From: Candidatus Methylomirabilis sp. | Lineage (GTDB): Bacteria; DYJV01 | NCBI GenBank assembly: GCA_020722945.1 | Contig: DYJV01000095.1 | Location: forward strand, 1 to 6,627 | Reading direction: 5' to 3' | Length of the DNA: 6,627 nucleotides | In this document: positions 1 to 6,530 of the stretch, piece after piece | Position numbering within the stretch: the first letter of the stretch is position 1 | Layout: every line of letters begins with the position of its first letter | The notes under the pieces: generated by a model | Told to the model about the DNA's origin: nothing | The model's input: the letters and a program-made list of their open reading frames with translations, nothing else | Databases searched by the model: none | Position numbers and translations under genes: made by a program

Positions 1-96
1 TTTCCAACTTTCATCTGATTCACTGTAAAACGGCTCAATTGCTAATACTTCTCTCCAAAATTTATGTCCAATATTTTGTATTGAAATATCGGAAAA
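1..96 (-). pseudogene. Possible truncated protein-coding fragment, no start codon, runs off left edge
   Basis: On the minus strand the frame is open for 32 codons from position 96 to the window edge, directly after a TAA at 99-97. It reads FSDISIQNIGHKFWREVLAI and continues EPFYSESDESWK, a composition that looks like real protein (two Trp, acidic, mixed polarity). There is no ATG, GTG or TTG in this frame within the window. An AAGGAG lies upstream on the same strand (about 120-115), but no start codon sits at a usable distance from it. It may be a 5'-truncated gene, a gene broken by a frameshift near 97-110, or chance. I do not recognise the family. Confidence 0.3.
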
Positions 97-215
97 TTAA
101 ATTTTAAAAGATTTCTCCTTGCTTTTTTGGTAGAAATAAGGCTATTTTATAGTTTTGTCAGTTATTTAAACACCTCAAAAGAAAGCCAGCAACTTAAAAA
201 CCTCTCACCTCCAAC

Positions 216-246
216 CTTTGTCATCTTGAATTTGACGGCAGATAGG
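216..246 (+). repeat. Degenerate dispersed repeat, copy A
   Basis: This stretch reads CTTTGTCATCTTGAA followed by TTGACGGCAGATAGG. It aligns with copy B (328-362), which reads CTTTGTAACCTTGAA and then the CTGCCGACAG hairpin. The match covers the CTTTG, CTTGAA and GCAGATAG/ACAGATAG parts, with the hairpin decayed in copy A. It resembles the short mobile-looking intergenic elements of REP/MITE type common in many bacterial genomes, but no transposase is present here. Confidence 0.45.
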
Positions 247-327
247 TGTGTGACATCTACTTTTTTAAACTTTATCCTAAACTTGCATGCCTCTGCTTTA
301 TCACTTTTGCCCCTTTTGAGCCTATTT

Positions 328-362
328 CTTTGTAACCTTGAAATCTGTCTGCCGACAGATAG
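328..362 (+). repeat. Dispersed repeat, copy B (contains the hairpin)
   Basis: This is the best-preserved copy. CTTTGTAACCTTGAA is followed by the 7-bp hairpin at 343-360 and then AG. It shares its left half with copy A (216-246) and its right half, CTGCCGACAGA, with copy C (611-637). Confidence 0.5.
343..360. repeat. Perfect 7-bp hairpin, core of dispersed repeat
   Basis: ATCTGTC (343-349) and GACAGAT (354-360) are exact inverted copies around a TGCC loop. There is no U-run after the stem on either strand, so it does not look like an intrinsic terminator. The core CTGCCGACAGA (349-359) recurs exactly at 627-637, which points to a dispersed intergenic element, not a one-off structure. Confidence 0.65.
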
Positions 363-367
363 ATGAA

Positions 368-415
368 TTAAGAGTGGCAAAAATAACTCCCCTCTCTTTT
401 TCTTTTTACTCTTAA
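368..415. repeat. 8-bp inverted repeat flanking a pyrimidine tract
   Basis: TTAAGAGT (368-375) and ACTCTTAA (408-415) are exact inverted copies separated by 32 nt. The interval contains a 21-nt run of only C and T (387-407). The loop is too long for a typical terminator. An operator or chance are both possible. Confidence 0.35.
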
Positions 416-460
416 GTATTTCACTGCTGTCAGCCTATTTTTAAAGTTGCTACGCCTTTT

Positions 461-548
461 AAGAGGCTATCAATGACAAGAAAAGAGTGCTATTGCAATG
501 ACACCAAAAGAAACTGTAATGATTGATTATTTCACTCTTTGCAATGAG
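461..548 (-). repeat. Cluster of CAATGACA / TCATTGCA elements
   Basis: Three related units occur close together on the + strand: GAGGCTATCAATGACA (463-478), GAGTGCTATTGCAATGACA (485-503) and TTGCAATGA (539-547). Read on the minus strand, 548-521 is CTCATTGCAAAGAGTGAA followed by ATAATCAATC. This closely resembles the widespread intergenic element of the form TCATTGCGAGnAGCGAA...GCAATC seen in many bacterial genomes. The copies here are AT-shifted and decayed. The comparison with that element is from memory. Confidence 0.45.
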
Positions 549-610
549 AAATGGGGTAGAGTGTTTATAATTTTAATTTTGGAATTATACAATTCAAATT
601 TTGAGCATCT

Positions 611-637
611 CAGTTCTATCATCTCCCTGCCGACAGA
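611..637 (+). repeat. Degenerate dispersed repeat, copy C
   Basis: The right part CTGCCGACAGA at 627-637 is an exact 11-bp match to 349-359. The preceding TATCATCT resembles the TGTCATCT of copy A. The left arm of the hairpin is lost. It ends about 80 nt before the transporter start, so it may sit in the 5' untranslated region of the operon. Confidence 0.45.
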
Positions 638-715
638 ATAAAAAAAATTTGTTTGAATTTTTACTTTTCAAATGTTATTCCTCGATTATACAAAGAAAGG
701 TGAGCCCGATTAAAA

Positions 716-2278
716 GTGGATATATCGTCAGATCTTCCAATTTATAAAAGATTAGATAACCTTGAGAGATTCTTGATAACTTTTGTGGTAATGACAGGGA
801 CTTTCATGGCAATACTTGACACAACTATAGTTGATGTAGTTGTTCCCAAAATGATGTCCCCTCTCAAGACAGACCTTTACGGTGTTCAGTGGGTTATTAC
901 AGCGTATATGGCTGCTGCTGCGACAGGATTGCTACTTATAGAGTCAATGGTAAAAGTTTTTGGACTCAAAAATCTCTTTTTAGTTGGGATATTTGTATTT
1001 ACTATATCAAGTGCAGTATGTGGATTTGCACAAGATCTGCCTCAGATGATAGTGGCAAGGTGCGTTCAGGGTGTAGGGGAAGCATTTATAGTTGCAACTG
1101 CACAAACAATAGTTTTCTCGATATATCCACCTGAAAAAAAGGGTATTGCAATGGGGATTTATGGTATGGGTGTGAGTTTTGCCCCTGCTTTAGGACCAAC
1201 TATAGGTGGTTATCTTACAGAAGTTTTGAATTGGCGTTGGATATTTTATGTTAACCTCCCGTTTGGTCTCCTTGTTGTGCCTATGGGTATGATTATCTTA
1301 CCAGATTTACTTCATAATAGGGCGAAGCTTAAATTTAATTTTCCAAGTTATATACTCTTTGCATCTTTTACAATTTCGCTTTTGATACTACTTTCAAAAG
1401 GTCAGCAAAAAGGTTGGTTTCAATCCCCTATCATAATGAATCTTCTCTTTTTATCTATAGCTTCTTTTATATTTTTTCTTATAAGTGAAATAGTTTCAAA
1501 GAAGAAGCTTATTGATTCGGTTATCTTCAAAATCAAGCAGTATTCTATAGCAATCGTAATATACTTCTTTACACTTGGGCTCTCAATTTATCAAATTTTT
1601 TTCCTCTTACCCCTCTATTACGAAAATCTTAAAGGTTATACAACTCTCCAGACAGGTTTACATATGTTATCATTTGCGATATTTATTGCATTTACTTCGA
1701 TAATTTCAGGTCTTCTTTCTGATAAATATGGGGAGAAGAATATCCTTGCTATAAATGCGGTTCTCTACTTTATAACTTCTATAATCTTGATTCCAAGTCT
1801 AAATTACTATACTCCATCTATCCAAACTATCCTCCTTACAATCCCTCTCGGATTTTCACTTGGGAGTTTTTTTGCACCTATTACTACACTTGCAATGAGG
1901 AAACTTGGTGATAAGACTCAAATGGGTGTGAGTTTTATGCACTATATAAGATTTATGGGTGGGTCATTTGGGACAGCTATTGCCACAAATACATTACAGT
2001 CAAGTATTGCCAAGCATTACGAAGGTATATCTGATATGCAAAACTCTGTTCATCTATACAACTATCTTGGTTCCCAAACTGCTATTTTATCAGATGTGAT
2101 GCCTCTTGATACTGCCAAAAGTTCTCTTTATATACTTTTTGGGAAGGTTCAGTTTCTTATGAGTAGCTCTCATGCTTTTCAAGATACATTTAGATATGCT
2201 GGTTACTATGGGATTTTTGGTTTGTCATTTATTATTCTCCTCTTTTTCATAGATGATAAAAGAGATGATAAAGTATAA
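716..2278 (+). CDS. DHA2-family (EmrB/QacA-like) MFS transporter, 14-TM type
   Basis: This is a 520-residue inner-membrane proton-coupled exporter of the major facilitator superfamily. The family signatures are clear: motif D1 LDTTIVDVVVP (34-44), motif B with R115 and QGVGEA (118-123), motif C APALGPTIGG (156-165) followed by the typical W173-R-W and NLPFG (180-184), and a second-half motif A SGLLSDKYGEK (331-341). Length and hydrophobic pattern fit the 14-helix DHA2 group. The first-half motif A is degenerate (around ESMVKVFGLKN, 76-86). The GTG start at 716 is the first usable codon after an in-frame TGA at 701-703. AAAGGTGAG lies 11 nt upstream of it, a rather long spacing. No EmrA/HlyD adaptor or outer-membrane partner gene is adjacent, so a tripartite drug pump is not supported. 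The next gene follows after 22 nt without a terminator, suggesting cotranscription. The substrate is unknown. Export of a product of this locus is an inference. Confidence 0.9.
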   Translation: MDISSDLPIYKRLDNLERFLITFVVMTGTFMAILDTTIVDVVVPKMMSPLKTDLYGVQWVITAYMAAAATGLLLIESMVKVFGLKNLFLVGIFVFTISSAVCGFAQDLPQMIVARCVQGVGEAFIVATAQTIVFSIYPPEKKGIAMGIYGMGVSFAPALGPTIGGYLTEVLNWRWIFYVNLPFGLLVVPMGMIILPDLLHNRAKLKFNFPSYILFASFTISLLILLSKGQQKGWFQSPIIMNLLFLSIASFIFFLISEIVSKKKLIDSVIFKIKQYSIAIVIYFFTLGLSIYQIFFLLPLYYENLKGYTTLQTGLHMLSFAIFIAFTSIISGLLSDKYGEKNILAINAVLYFITSIILIPSLNYYTPSIQTILLTIPLGFSLGSFFAPITTLAMRKLGDKTQMGVSFMHYIRFMGGSFGTAIATNTLQSSIAKHYEGISDMQNSVHLYNYLGSQTAILSDVMPLDTAKSSLYILFGKVQFLMSSSHAFQDTFRYAGYYGIFGLSFIILLFFIDDKRDDKV

Positions 2279-2287
2279 AAATAGAAT

Positions 2288-2293
2288 AAGGAG
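2288..2293 (+). promoter_or_regulatory. Shine-Dalgarno site that fixes a TTG start
   Basis: AAGGAG ends 7 nt before the TTG at 2301. This strong site at ideal spacing supports initiation at TTG. It lies entirely in the 22-nt gap after the transporter stop codon. Confidence 0.75.
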
Positions 2294-2300
2294 ATAAATT

Positions 2301-2954
2301 TTGGAAAATTTTTTAAAAGAGACACTATTTATTGATTACTCTGCGCCACTGATTAGAGAAACTTCGAGTGAAATTGTTGGAAATTTGAATGATAAAAAGG
2401 AGATAGCAGTAAAACTTTTTTACTTTGTCAGGGATAAAATTGTTTACAACCCCTACACCTCTTTTTTCAAAAAAGAGGATTACAAAAGTTCAGTAATCCT
2501 TAAAAAAGGGCACGGGTTTTGTATTCAAAAAGCAATTCTCCTTGCATCTTTTATGCGTCTAAATCAGATACCTACAAAGCTTGTTTTTGTTGATATAAAA
2601 AATTACAAGGCACCTGACAAGCTGAAAAATCTTTTTGGAGATACCTATTTTTATCACTGTTATTTAAAGTTATTTATTAAAGGGAAGTGGGTTGCTGCAA
2701 CTCCCACATTCAATATAGAAATGTGCAAAAAATTTGGCTATATTCCTACAGAATTTGATGGTGAGAATGATTCTTTATTGTCAAGATTTAATGTTGATGG
2801 TGAGTTGACTTTTGAGTATGTAAATAAGAGGGGTGAGTTTGATGATATGCCTTTTGATGAAGTTGTTGCTGCTGTTAAAAAAGAGCTTGGAGGGGATAAA
2901 TTTTTACTTTGGAAAAATTATGTTGAAGATTATGAGCGTGGGAAAAATGTTTAA
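2301..2954 (+). CDS. Cytoplasmic transglutaminase-like domain protein
   Basis: This is a 217-residue protein of the transglutaminase-like (papain-fold, PF01841-type) superfamily. The nucleophile region is GHGFCIQKAILLASFMR (70-86) with Cys74, where the helix after Cys is typical. The histidine is in YFYHCYLKL (116-124), His119, followed by the usual GKWVAATPTFN strand (128-138). In classical members an Asp precedes the Pro-Thr of that strand. Here the position is Thr134. Asn138 or another residue may substitute, or the protein may bind without catalysis. The ATPxFN form and the acidic tail with FDGENDSL and PFDEVVAA look like a known subfamily of stand-alone bacterial transglutaminase-like proteins of undetermined function (from memory). 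No signal peptide or membrane segment is present, so it should be cytoplasmic. The TTG start is backed by AAGGAG. It sits 22 nt after the transporter and 12 nt before the asparagine synthetase-type gene. The fold is fairly secure. The substrate and reaction (protease, amidase or crosslinker) are not. Confidence 0.8.
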   Translation: MENFLKETLFIDYSAPLIRETSSEIVGNLNDKKEIAVKLFYFVRDKIVYNPYTSFFKKEDYKSSVILKKGHGFCIQKAILLASFMRLNQIPTKLVFVDIKNYKAPDKLKNLFGDTYFYHCYLKLFIKGKWVAATPTFNIEMCKKFGYIPTEFDGENDSLLSRFNVDGELTFEYVNKRGEFDDMPFDEVVAAVKKELGGDKFLLWKNYVEDYERGKNV

Positions 2955-2966
2955 AGGGTTAATTTT

Positions 2967-4796
2967 GTGTGTGGAATAGCTGGAGCTTTAAACTTTAAAC
3001 CTGATTTTACAATTCTTCAGGATAGTTTGAAACATAGAGGACCTGATGCTAATGGGTGTTTTATTTTTGGCAATCTATCACTTTTACACATGAGGCTCTC
3101 AATTCAAGATATTCAAAATGGTTCTCAACCTTTCTTTTACCCTTTTTATGGTGAAAATAAAGATTATGTAATTATATTTAATGGTGAAATCTACAATCAT
3201 CTCGAATTAAGGGAGGAGTATCTTAAAGATTTTACCTTTTACACAAAATCAGATACAGAGACTCTCCTATATCTTTACATTAAAAATGGTAGAGATATGT
3301 TTGAAAATATAGATGGGATGTTTGCATTTGCTATTTTTGACAGAAAACTAAAAAAACTTTTTCTTGCAAGAGATAGAGCAGGGAAGAAACCACTATACTA
3401 TTACTACGATTCAGTTAAATTTATATTTGCAAGTGAGCTTAATGCATTAAAATCAATCATCTCACTTCAAAAAGATGAGGATAAAATATTATCGTATCTA
3501 AAGCTGGGTTTTTTCTTTGATGAATCAACACCTTACAAATTGGTCAAAAAATTAAGGGCTGGGACTTTTCTTGAAGTTGAGACTGACACATTAAAAATAG
3601 ATGAGGGTAGATATTTTAATATCGTAAATTTTTATAGGATGGATAAATTTAATTTATCTTTGGATGACTCACTTGCACTTGTTGATGAATTGATCGATAA
3701 AAGTGTGCGTAACAGAATGTTGTCTTCTGATCTTGAAGTAGGGTGTTTCTTGAGTGGTGGAATTGACAGCTCACTTGTTACTTCATATGCCTCAAAATAT
3801 ACCTCAAAGTTGAAAACTTTTACAGTCAGATTTGAGGGGGAGTATGATGAATCCCCACTTGCAGCATTAACAGCATCAAAATATGGGACAAATCATACTC
3901 TTATAGATATATCTGTTGATCTTAAAAATGACATAGAGAAGATACTGTTAAATTATGGGATGCCGTTTATGGACAGTTCCGCTGTTCCAAGTTTTTATGT
4001 GAGCAGGGAAGCTAAAAAGTTTGTTACGGTTGTTTTAAATGGTGATGGTGCTGATGAACTTTTTGCAGGGTATAGAAGATACGTTCCGATTAAGAATAAC
4101 TTTATAAATTTTGCAAAATTTTTCTCCCTATTTACTAAAATTTTCCCACCTCCAGATAATAAAATGTCTTACTACAATTACATTTATAGACTTTTGAAGC
4201 TCTCTTCAAAAAGTGGGCTTGATCTTTACACCTCTATTACGAATGATATTTTTGATGATTTTTATAATTTTGAAAGTAATGAGAGTTTAGCTGCTATAAA
4301 TGAGTTTATCCATACAATTCTTTCTGATAGGCGTATGAGTCAGCTTTCAAAATTTTTATATCTTGATTTTTCAATAATTTTATTTTCTGATCTTCTCATC
4401 AAGATGGATATTGCTACAATGGCAAATTCACTTGAAGGGAGAAGCCCTTTTTTGAGTAAATATATCCTTGAAAATACTCCTCGCATTAATGATAATTTTA
4501 AAATAAATAGATTTCAAACCAAATTTATTCTTAGAAAGTTGGGGGAAAGATATTTACCAGCAGAGATTACTAAACAACCCAAAAGGGGATTTGAAGTTCC
4601 TCTTAAAAAGTGGGTCAATCAAGATTTACAAGATATAATAAAAGACTCTCTATCTTACGGATGCTATTCAGAAAATTTTATAAATAGAAAATTTATTGAT
4701 GATATTTTAGTAAAAAAAGTGCGGATTTCAGAGGAGAAGCGTTCAAAAATTTTATGGACACTCTTTTGCCTCGAAATTTGGAACAAAAATTTATGA
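2967..4796 (+). CDS. asnB: Asparagine synthetase (glutamine-hydrolysing)-type amidotransferase
   Basis: This 609-residue class II amidotransferase hydrolyses glutamine in its N-terminal domain and transfers ammonia to an ATP-activated carboxylate in its C-terminal domain. The start is fixed by chemistry: GTG at 2967 gives MCGIAG, with Cys2 as the N-terminal nucleophile once Met is removed. AAAGGG overlaps the preceding stop codon 8 nt upstream. Glutaminase residues are intact: HRGPDANG (23-30), R43 in MRLSI, FNGEIYNH (71-78) and SDTE (95-98). The synthetase domain has the PP-loop LSGGIDSS (262-269), NGDGADELFAGYRRY (358-372), DIATMANSLEGRSPFLS (481-497) and PKRGFEVPLKKW (538-549). Nothing essential is missing. 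Length fits the AsnB family. Its stop codon overlaps the next start in an ATGA. In glycan loci such enzymes often amidate sugar carboxylates (WbpS-like) instead of making free asparagine, and that role fits the neighbours. Ordinary asparagine synthesis cannot be excluded. Confidence 0.93.
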   Translation: MCGIAGALNFKPDFTILQDSLKHRGPDANGCFIFGNLSLLHMRLSIQDIQNGSQPFFYPFYGENKDYVIIFNGEIYNHLELREEYLKDFTFYTKSDTETLLYLYIKNGRDMFENIDGMFAFAIFDRKLKKLFLARDRAGKKPLYYYYDSVKFIFASELNALKSIISLQKDEDKILSYLKLGFFFDESTPYKLVKKLRAGTFLEVETDTLKIDEGRYFNIVNFYRMDKFNLSLDDSLALVDELIDKSVRNRMLSSDLEVGCFLSGGIDSSLVTSYASKYTSKLKTFTVRFEGEYDESPLAALTASKYGTNHTLIDISVDLKNDIEKILLNYGMPFMDSSAVPSFYVSREAKKFVTVVLNGDGADELFAGYRRYVPIKNNFINFAKFFSLFTKIFPPPDNKMSYYNYIYRLLKLSSKSGLDLYTSITNDIFDDFYNFESNESLAAINEFIHTILSDRRMSQLSKFLYLDFSIILFSDLLIKMDIATMANSLEGRSPFLSKYILENTPRINDNFKINRFQTKFILRKLGERYLPAEITKQPKRGFEVPLKKWVNQDLQDIIKDSLSYGCYSENFINRKFIDDILVKKVRISEEKRSKILWTLFCLEIWNKNL

Positions 4797-5956
4797 AGAA
4801 AAAACTTGTAAGGGTGACTACAGTTCCGATATCTCTTAAAGTCCTTCTCAAAGGGCAGTTGGAATTTATGAATAGATATTTTGATGTTATTGCTGTGTCA
4901 AGTCCAGATAAAGAGTTAAAAGAGATAGAGTATGAAGAGGGGGTAAAAATATTTCCTATAAAGATGAGCAGGAAGATTACCCCGCTACAAGATTTTATAT
5001 CAGTAATAAAGATGTTTATCTTTCTTTTAAGGCAGCGGCCACTGATAGTGCATACTCATACTCCCAAAGCAGGTATTGTGGGTATGCTTGCATCTTTTTT
5101 AGCTGGTGTGCCACATAGACTCCATACTGTAGCAGGACTTCCACTTATGGAATCAAAAGGGATTAAGAGGATAATATTAATTTTTGTTGAGAGATTGACA
5201 TATTTTTGTGCTACAAAGGTTTATCCCAACTCTCAAGGGTTAAAAAAATATATTGAGGAGAATATCTTCCGTGATGTAAATAAATTAAAGGTTATAGGTT
5301 ATGGAAGCAGCAACGGGATAGATACAGATTATTTCAAGAAAGATGTGCATATGGTTCTTTTGGGTAAAGAGATAAGGAGTAGATATAATTTTGCTGATAA
5401 ATTTGTTTACCTTTTTATTGGGAGGCTTGTCAGAGATAAAGGTATAAATGAGTTAATCATGGCGTTTGACTCTCTATCAAAAGAGTTTGACCATGTGAGG
5501 CTTCTTCTTGTGGGTGATTTTGAAGAGCATCTTGATCCACTTGATTCTACTTCCATGGAGATAATCAAAAAGTGTAACAAAATTACCCATATAGGTTTTC
5601 AAAAAGATGTCAGACCATATTTTGCAGCAGCAGATTGTTTTGTTTTTCCAAGTTATCGGGAGGGGTTCCCCAATGTTCTTCTTCAAGCGTGTTCTATGGA
5701 GTTAGCTTGTATAGCAACTGATATCAATGGTTGTAACGAGATTATAACAGATGGTCAAAATGGTTTAATTATAAAGCCAAAAGATGAGCGAGAGCTTTAT
5801 AAAAAAATGAAAGAGCTATTGACAAATGCTGATTTAAGAATGAAGATAAGTAGTGGAATTCGAGAAGAAATTGTTCAAAAATACGATAGAAAGAAGGTGT
5901 TAAACTTTATACTTGATGAATACAAACAACTACTTAATTGCAAAGAGGATATTTGA
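4793..5956 (+). CDS. GT4-family glycosyltransferase (GT-B fold)
   Basis: This 387-residue retaining glycosyltransferase probably adds a sugar from a nucleotide donor to a lipid-linked glycan at the cytoplasmic face of the membrane. The N-terminal domain begins [17 protein letters not shown] (6-22) and has VHTHTPKAG (86-94) and [10 protein letters not shown] (111-120), features of a subgroup common in O-antigen and capsule loci. The C-terminal domain has GRLVRDKG (210-217) with R211 and K216 for donor phosphate binding, and [14 protein letters not shown] (286-299). The usual E-x7-E motif here reads E290 to Gln298. I chose ATG 4793, which overlaps the preceding stop as ATGA and starts directly before the conserved strand. 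An upstream in-frame ATG at 4754 would add 13 residues lying inside the AsnB gene and is less likely. The 3' end overlaps the next gene by 41 nt. Donor and acceptor sugars cannot be read from the sequence. Confidence 0.9.
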   Translation: MKKKLVRVTTVPISLKVLLKGQLEFMNRYFDVIAVSSPDKELKEIEYEEGVKIFPIKMSRKITPLQDFISVIKMFIFLLRQRPLIVHTHTPKAGIVGMLASFLAGVPHRLHTVAGLPLMESKGIKRIILIFVERLTYFCATKVYPNSQGLKKYIEENIFRDVNKLKVIGYGSSNGIDTDYFKKDVHMVLLGKEIRSRYNFADKFVYLFIGRLVRDKGINELIMAFDSLSKEFDHVRLLLVGDFEEHLDPLDSTSMEIIKKCNKITHIGFQKDVRPYFAAADCFVFPSYREGFPNVLLQACSMELACIATDINGCNEIITDGQNGLIIKPKDERELYKKMKELLTNADLRMKISSGIREEIVQKYDRKKVLNFILDEYKQLLNCKEDI

Positions 5957-6530
5957 TATAATTTTTTCTACTTTTTTAATACTTTTATTATCTCCCATTT
6001 TTTTAATTTTGTATATTTTGATATATTGGAGTATGGGAGATCCTGTTATTTTTAAACAGAGAAGACCGGGGTATAAAGAGAAGATATTTACACTTTACAA
6101 ATTTAGAACAATGACCAATGATAGAGCACCAAGTGGAGAACTTCTTTCTGATGAGGCAAGGCTTAAAGGTGTTGGGAAATTTATAAGAAGTTTGAGCATT
6201 GATGAGTTGCCTCAACTTTTTAATGTATTAAAAGGTGATATGAGTTTTGTGGGACCGAGACCACTACTTGAAGAGTATCTTCCTCTATACAATCAGAGGC
6301 AGCGTAAAAGGCATGATGTCTTACCTGGTATAACAGGTTGGGCACAAATAAATGGGAGAAATGCAATAAGTTGGAGGGAGAAGTTTGAATACGATCTCTG
6401 GTATGTTGAGAATTGTTCATTTAAACTCGATTTAAAAATATTGTTTCTGACAATTTTGAAAGTTTTTAAAAGAGAGGGTATCTCTCAAAAAGGTAGTGCA
6501 ACTATGGAGAAATTTAATGGAGAAAATTAA
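5916..6530 (+). CDS. pglC: PglC-like monotopic phosphoglycosyl transferase (initiating sugar transferase)
   Basis: This 204-residue protein is of the bacterial sugar transferase family (PF02397). It transfers a sugar 1-phosphate from a UDP-sugar to undecaprenyl phosphate, the first membrane step of a lipid-linked glycan. It has the short PglC form, without the extra N-terminal domains of WbaP types. The N-terminal hydrophobic segment (about 11-38) contains Ser26-Pro27, matching the re-entrant helix kink. R91 and the catalytic pair D96-E97 in [15 protein letters not shown] (94-108) follow, then SFVGPRPLL (110-118) and [17 protein letters not shown] (137-153). The C-terminus EKFNGEN matches what I recall of Campylobacter jejuni PglC, and these key residues keep a constant offset of three from it. 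ATG 5916 was chosen. TTG 5913 just before it is possible. Neither has a well-spaced ribosome site, so translation is probably coupled to the upstream gene. A diacetylbacillosamine-type substrate is suggested by similarity only, since PglD/E/F genes are not seen in this window. Confidence 0.9.
   Translation: MNTNNYLIAKRIFDIIFSTFLILLLSPIFLILYILIYWSMGDPVIFKQRRPGYKEKIFTLYKFRTMTNDRAPSGELLSDEARLKGVGKFIRSLSIDELPQLFNVLKGDMSFVGPRPLLEEYLPLYNQRQRKRHDVLPGITGWAQINGRNAISWREKFEYDLWYVENCSFKLDLKILFLTILKVFKREGISQKGSATMEKFNGEN
6506..6509 (+). promoter_or_regulatory. Shine-Dalgarno site for the last gene, inside pglC
   Basis: GGAG ends 7 nt before the ATG at 6517 and lies within the last codons of the upstream gene. 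It supports the start that gives a 14-nt overlap. Confidence 0.6.

Larger units (their letters stand above)
97..715. other. Intergenic region upstream of the operon, with dispersed repeats
   Basis: About 620 nt without a convincing gene. Short open frames exist on both strands, but they translate the degenerate repeats annotated separately and lack coding-like composition. A TATAAT at 566-571 and a TTATAC at 686-691 could be -10 elements, but neither has a recognisable -35 hexamer at 16-18 nt, so no promoter is called. A GAATT/AATTC dyad with a 4-nt centre lies at 582-595. No RfaH-type ops/JUMPstart element was found, although such elements precede many polysaccharide operons. The promoter of the downstream operon presumably lies in this stretch. 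Confidence 0.6.

Noticed and set aside
127-366. 79-codon open frame on the + strand starting with TTG
   Set aside because: It lacks a ribosome binding site, and its translation contains two similar stretches (VILNLTADR and CNLEICLPTDR) that are simply copies A and B of the dispersed repeat.
162-380. 72-codon minus-strand open frame with a TTG start behind a GAGGGGAG-like sequence
   Set aside because: The ribosome-like site is part of the purine-rich complement of the pyrimidine tract, and the translation again runs through both repeat copies. The composition is basic and low-information. Kept only as a weak possibility.
445-470. Possible ops/JUMPstart-like GGCGTAGC on the minus strand
   Set aside because: It is on the wrong strand and does not match the GGCGGTAG core.
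473-526. 17-residue Cys-containing peptide MTRKECYCNDTKRNCND after an AAGAGG
   Set aside because: Spacing to the ribosome-like site is short, and the sequence is made of repeat units. It is too short to separate from chance.
498-641. 47-codon + strand frame (MTPKETVMIDYF...) that could be a small peptide or RiPP precursor
   Set aside because: Its start lies in the CAATGACA repeat and its end (SLPTE) in the CTGCCGACAGA repeat. The upstream site is weak, and no lasso-type core with an acidic residue at position 7-9 after Gly/Ala is seen.
2279-2300. Terminator between the transporter and the transglutaminase-like gene
   Set aside because: The 22-nt gap holds only a ribosome binding site and no inverted repeat or T-run.
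4754-4792. Earlier ATG for the GT4 glycosyltransferase, adding 13 residues
   Set aside because: The added residues lie inside the AsnB gene and before the conserved first strand. The ATGA overlap at 4793 is the more typical operon arrangement.
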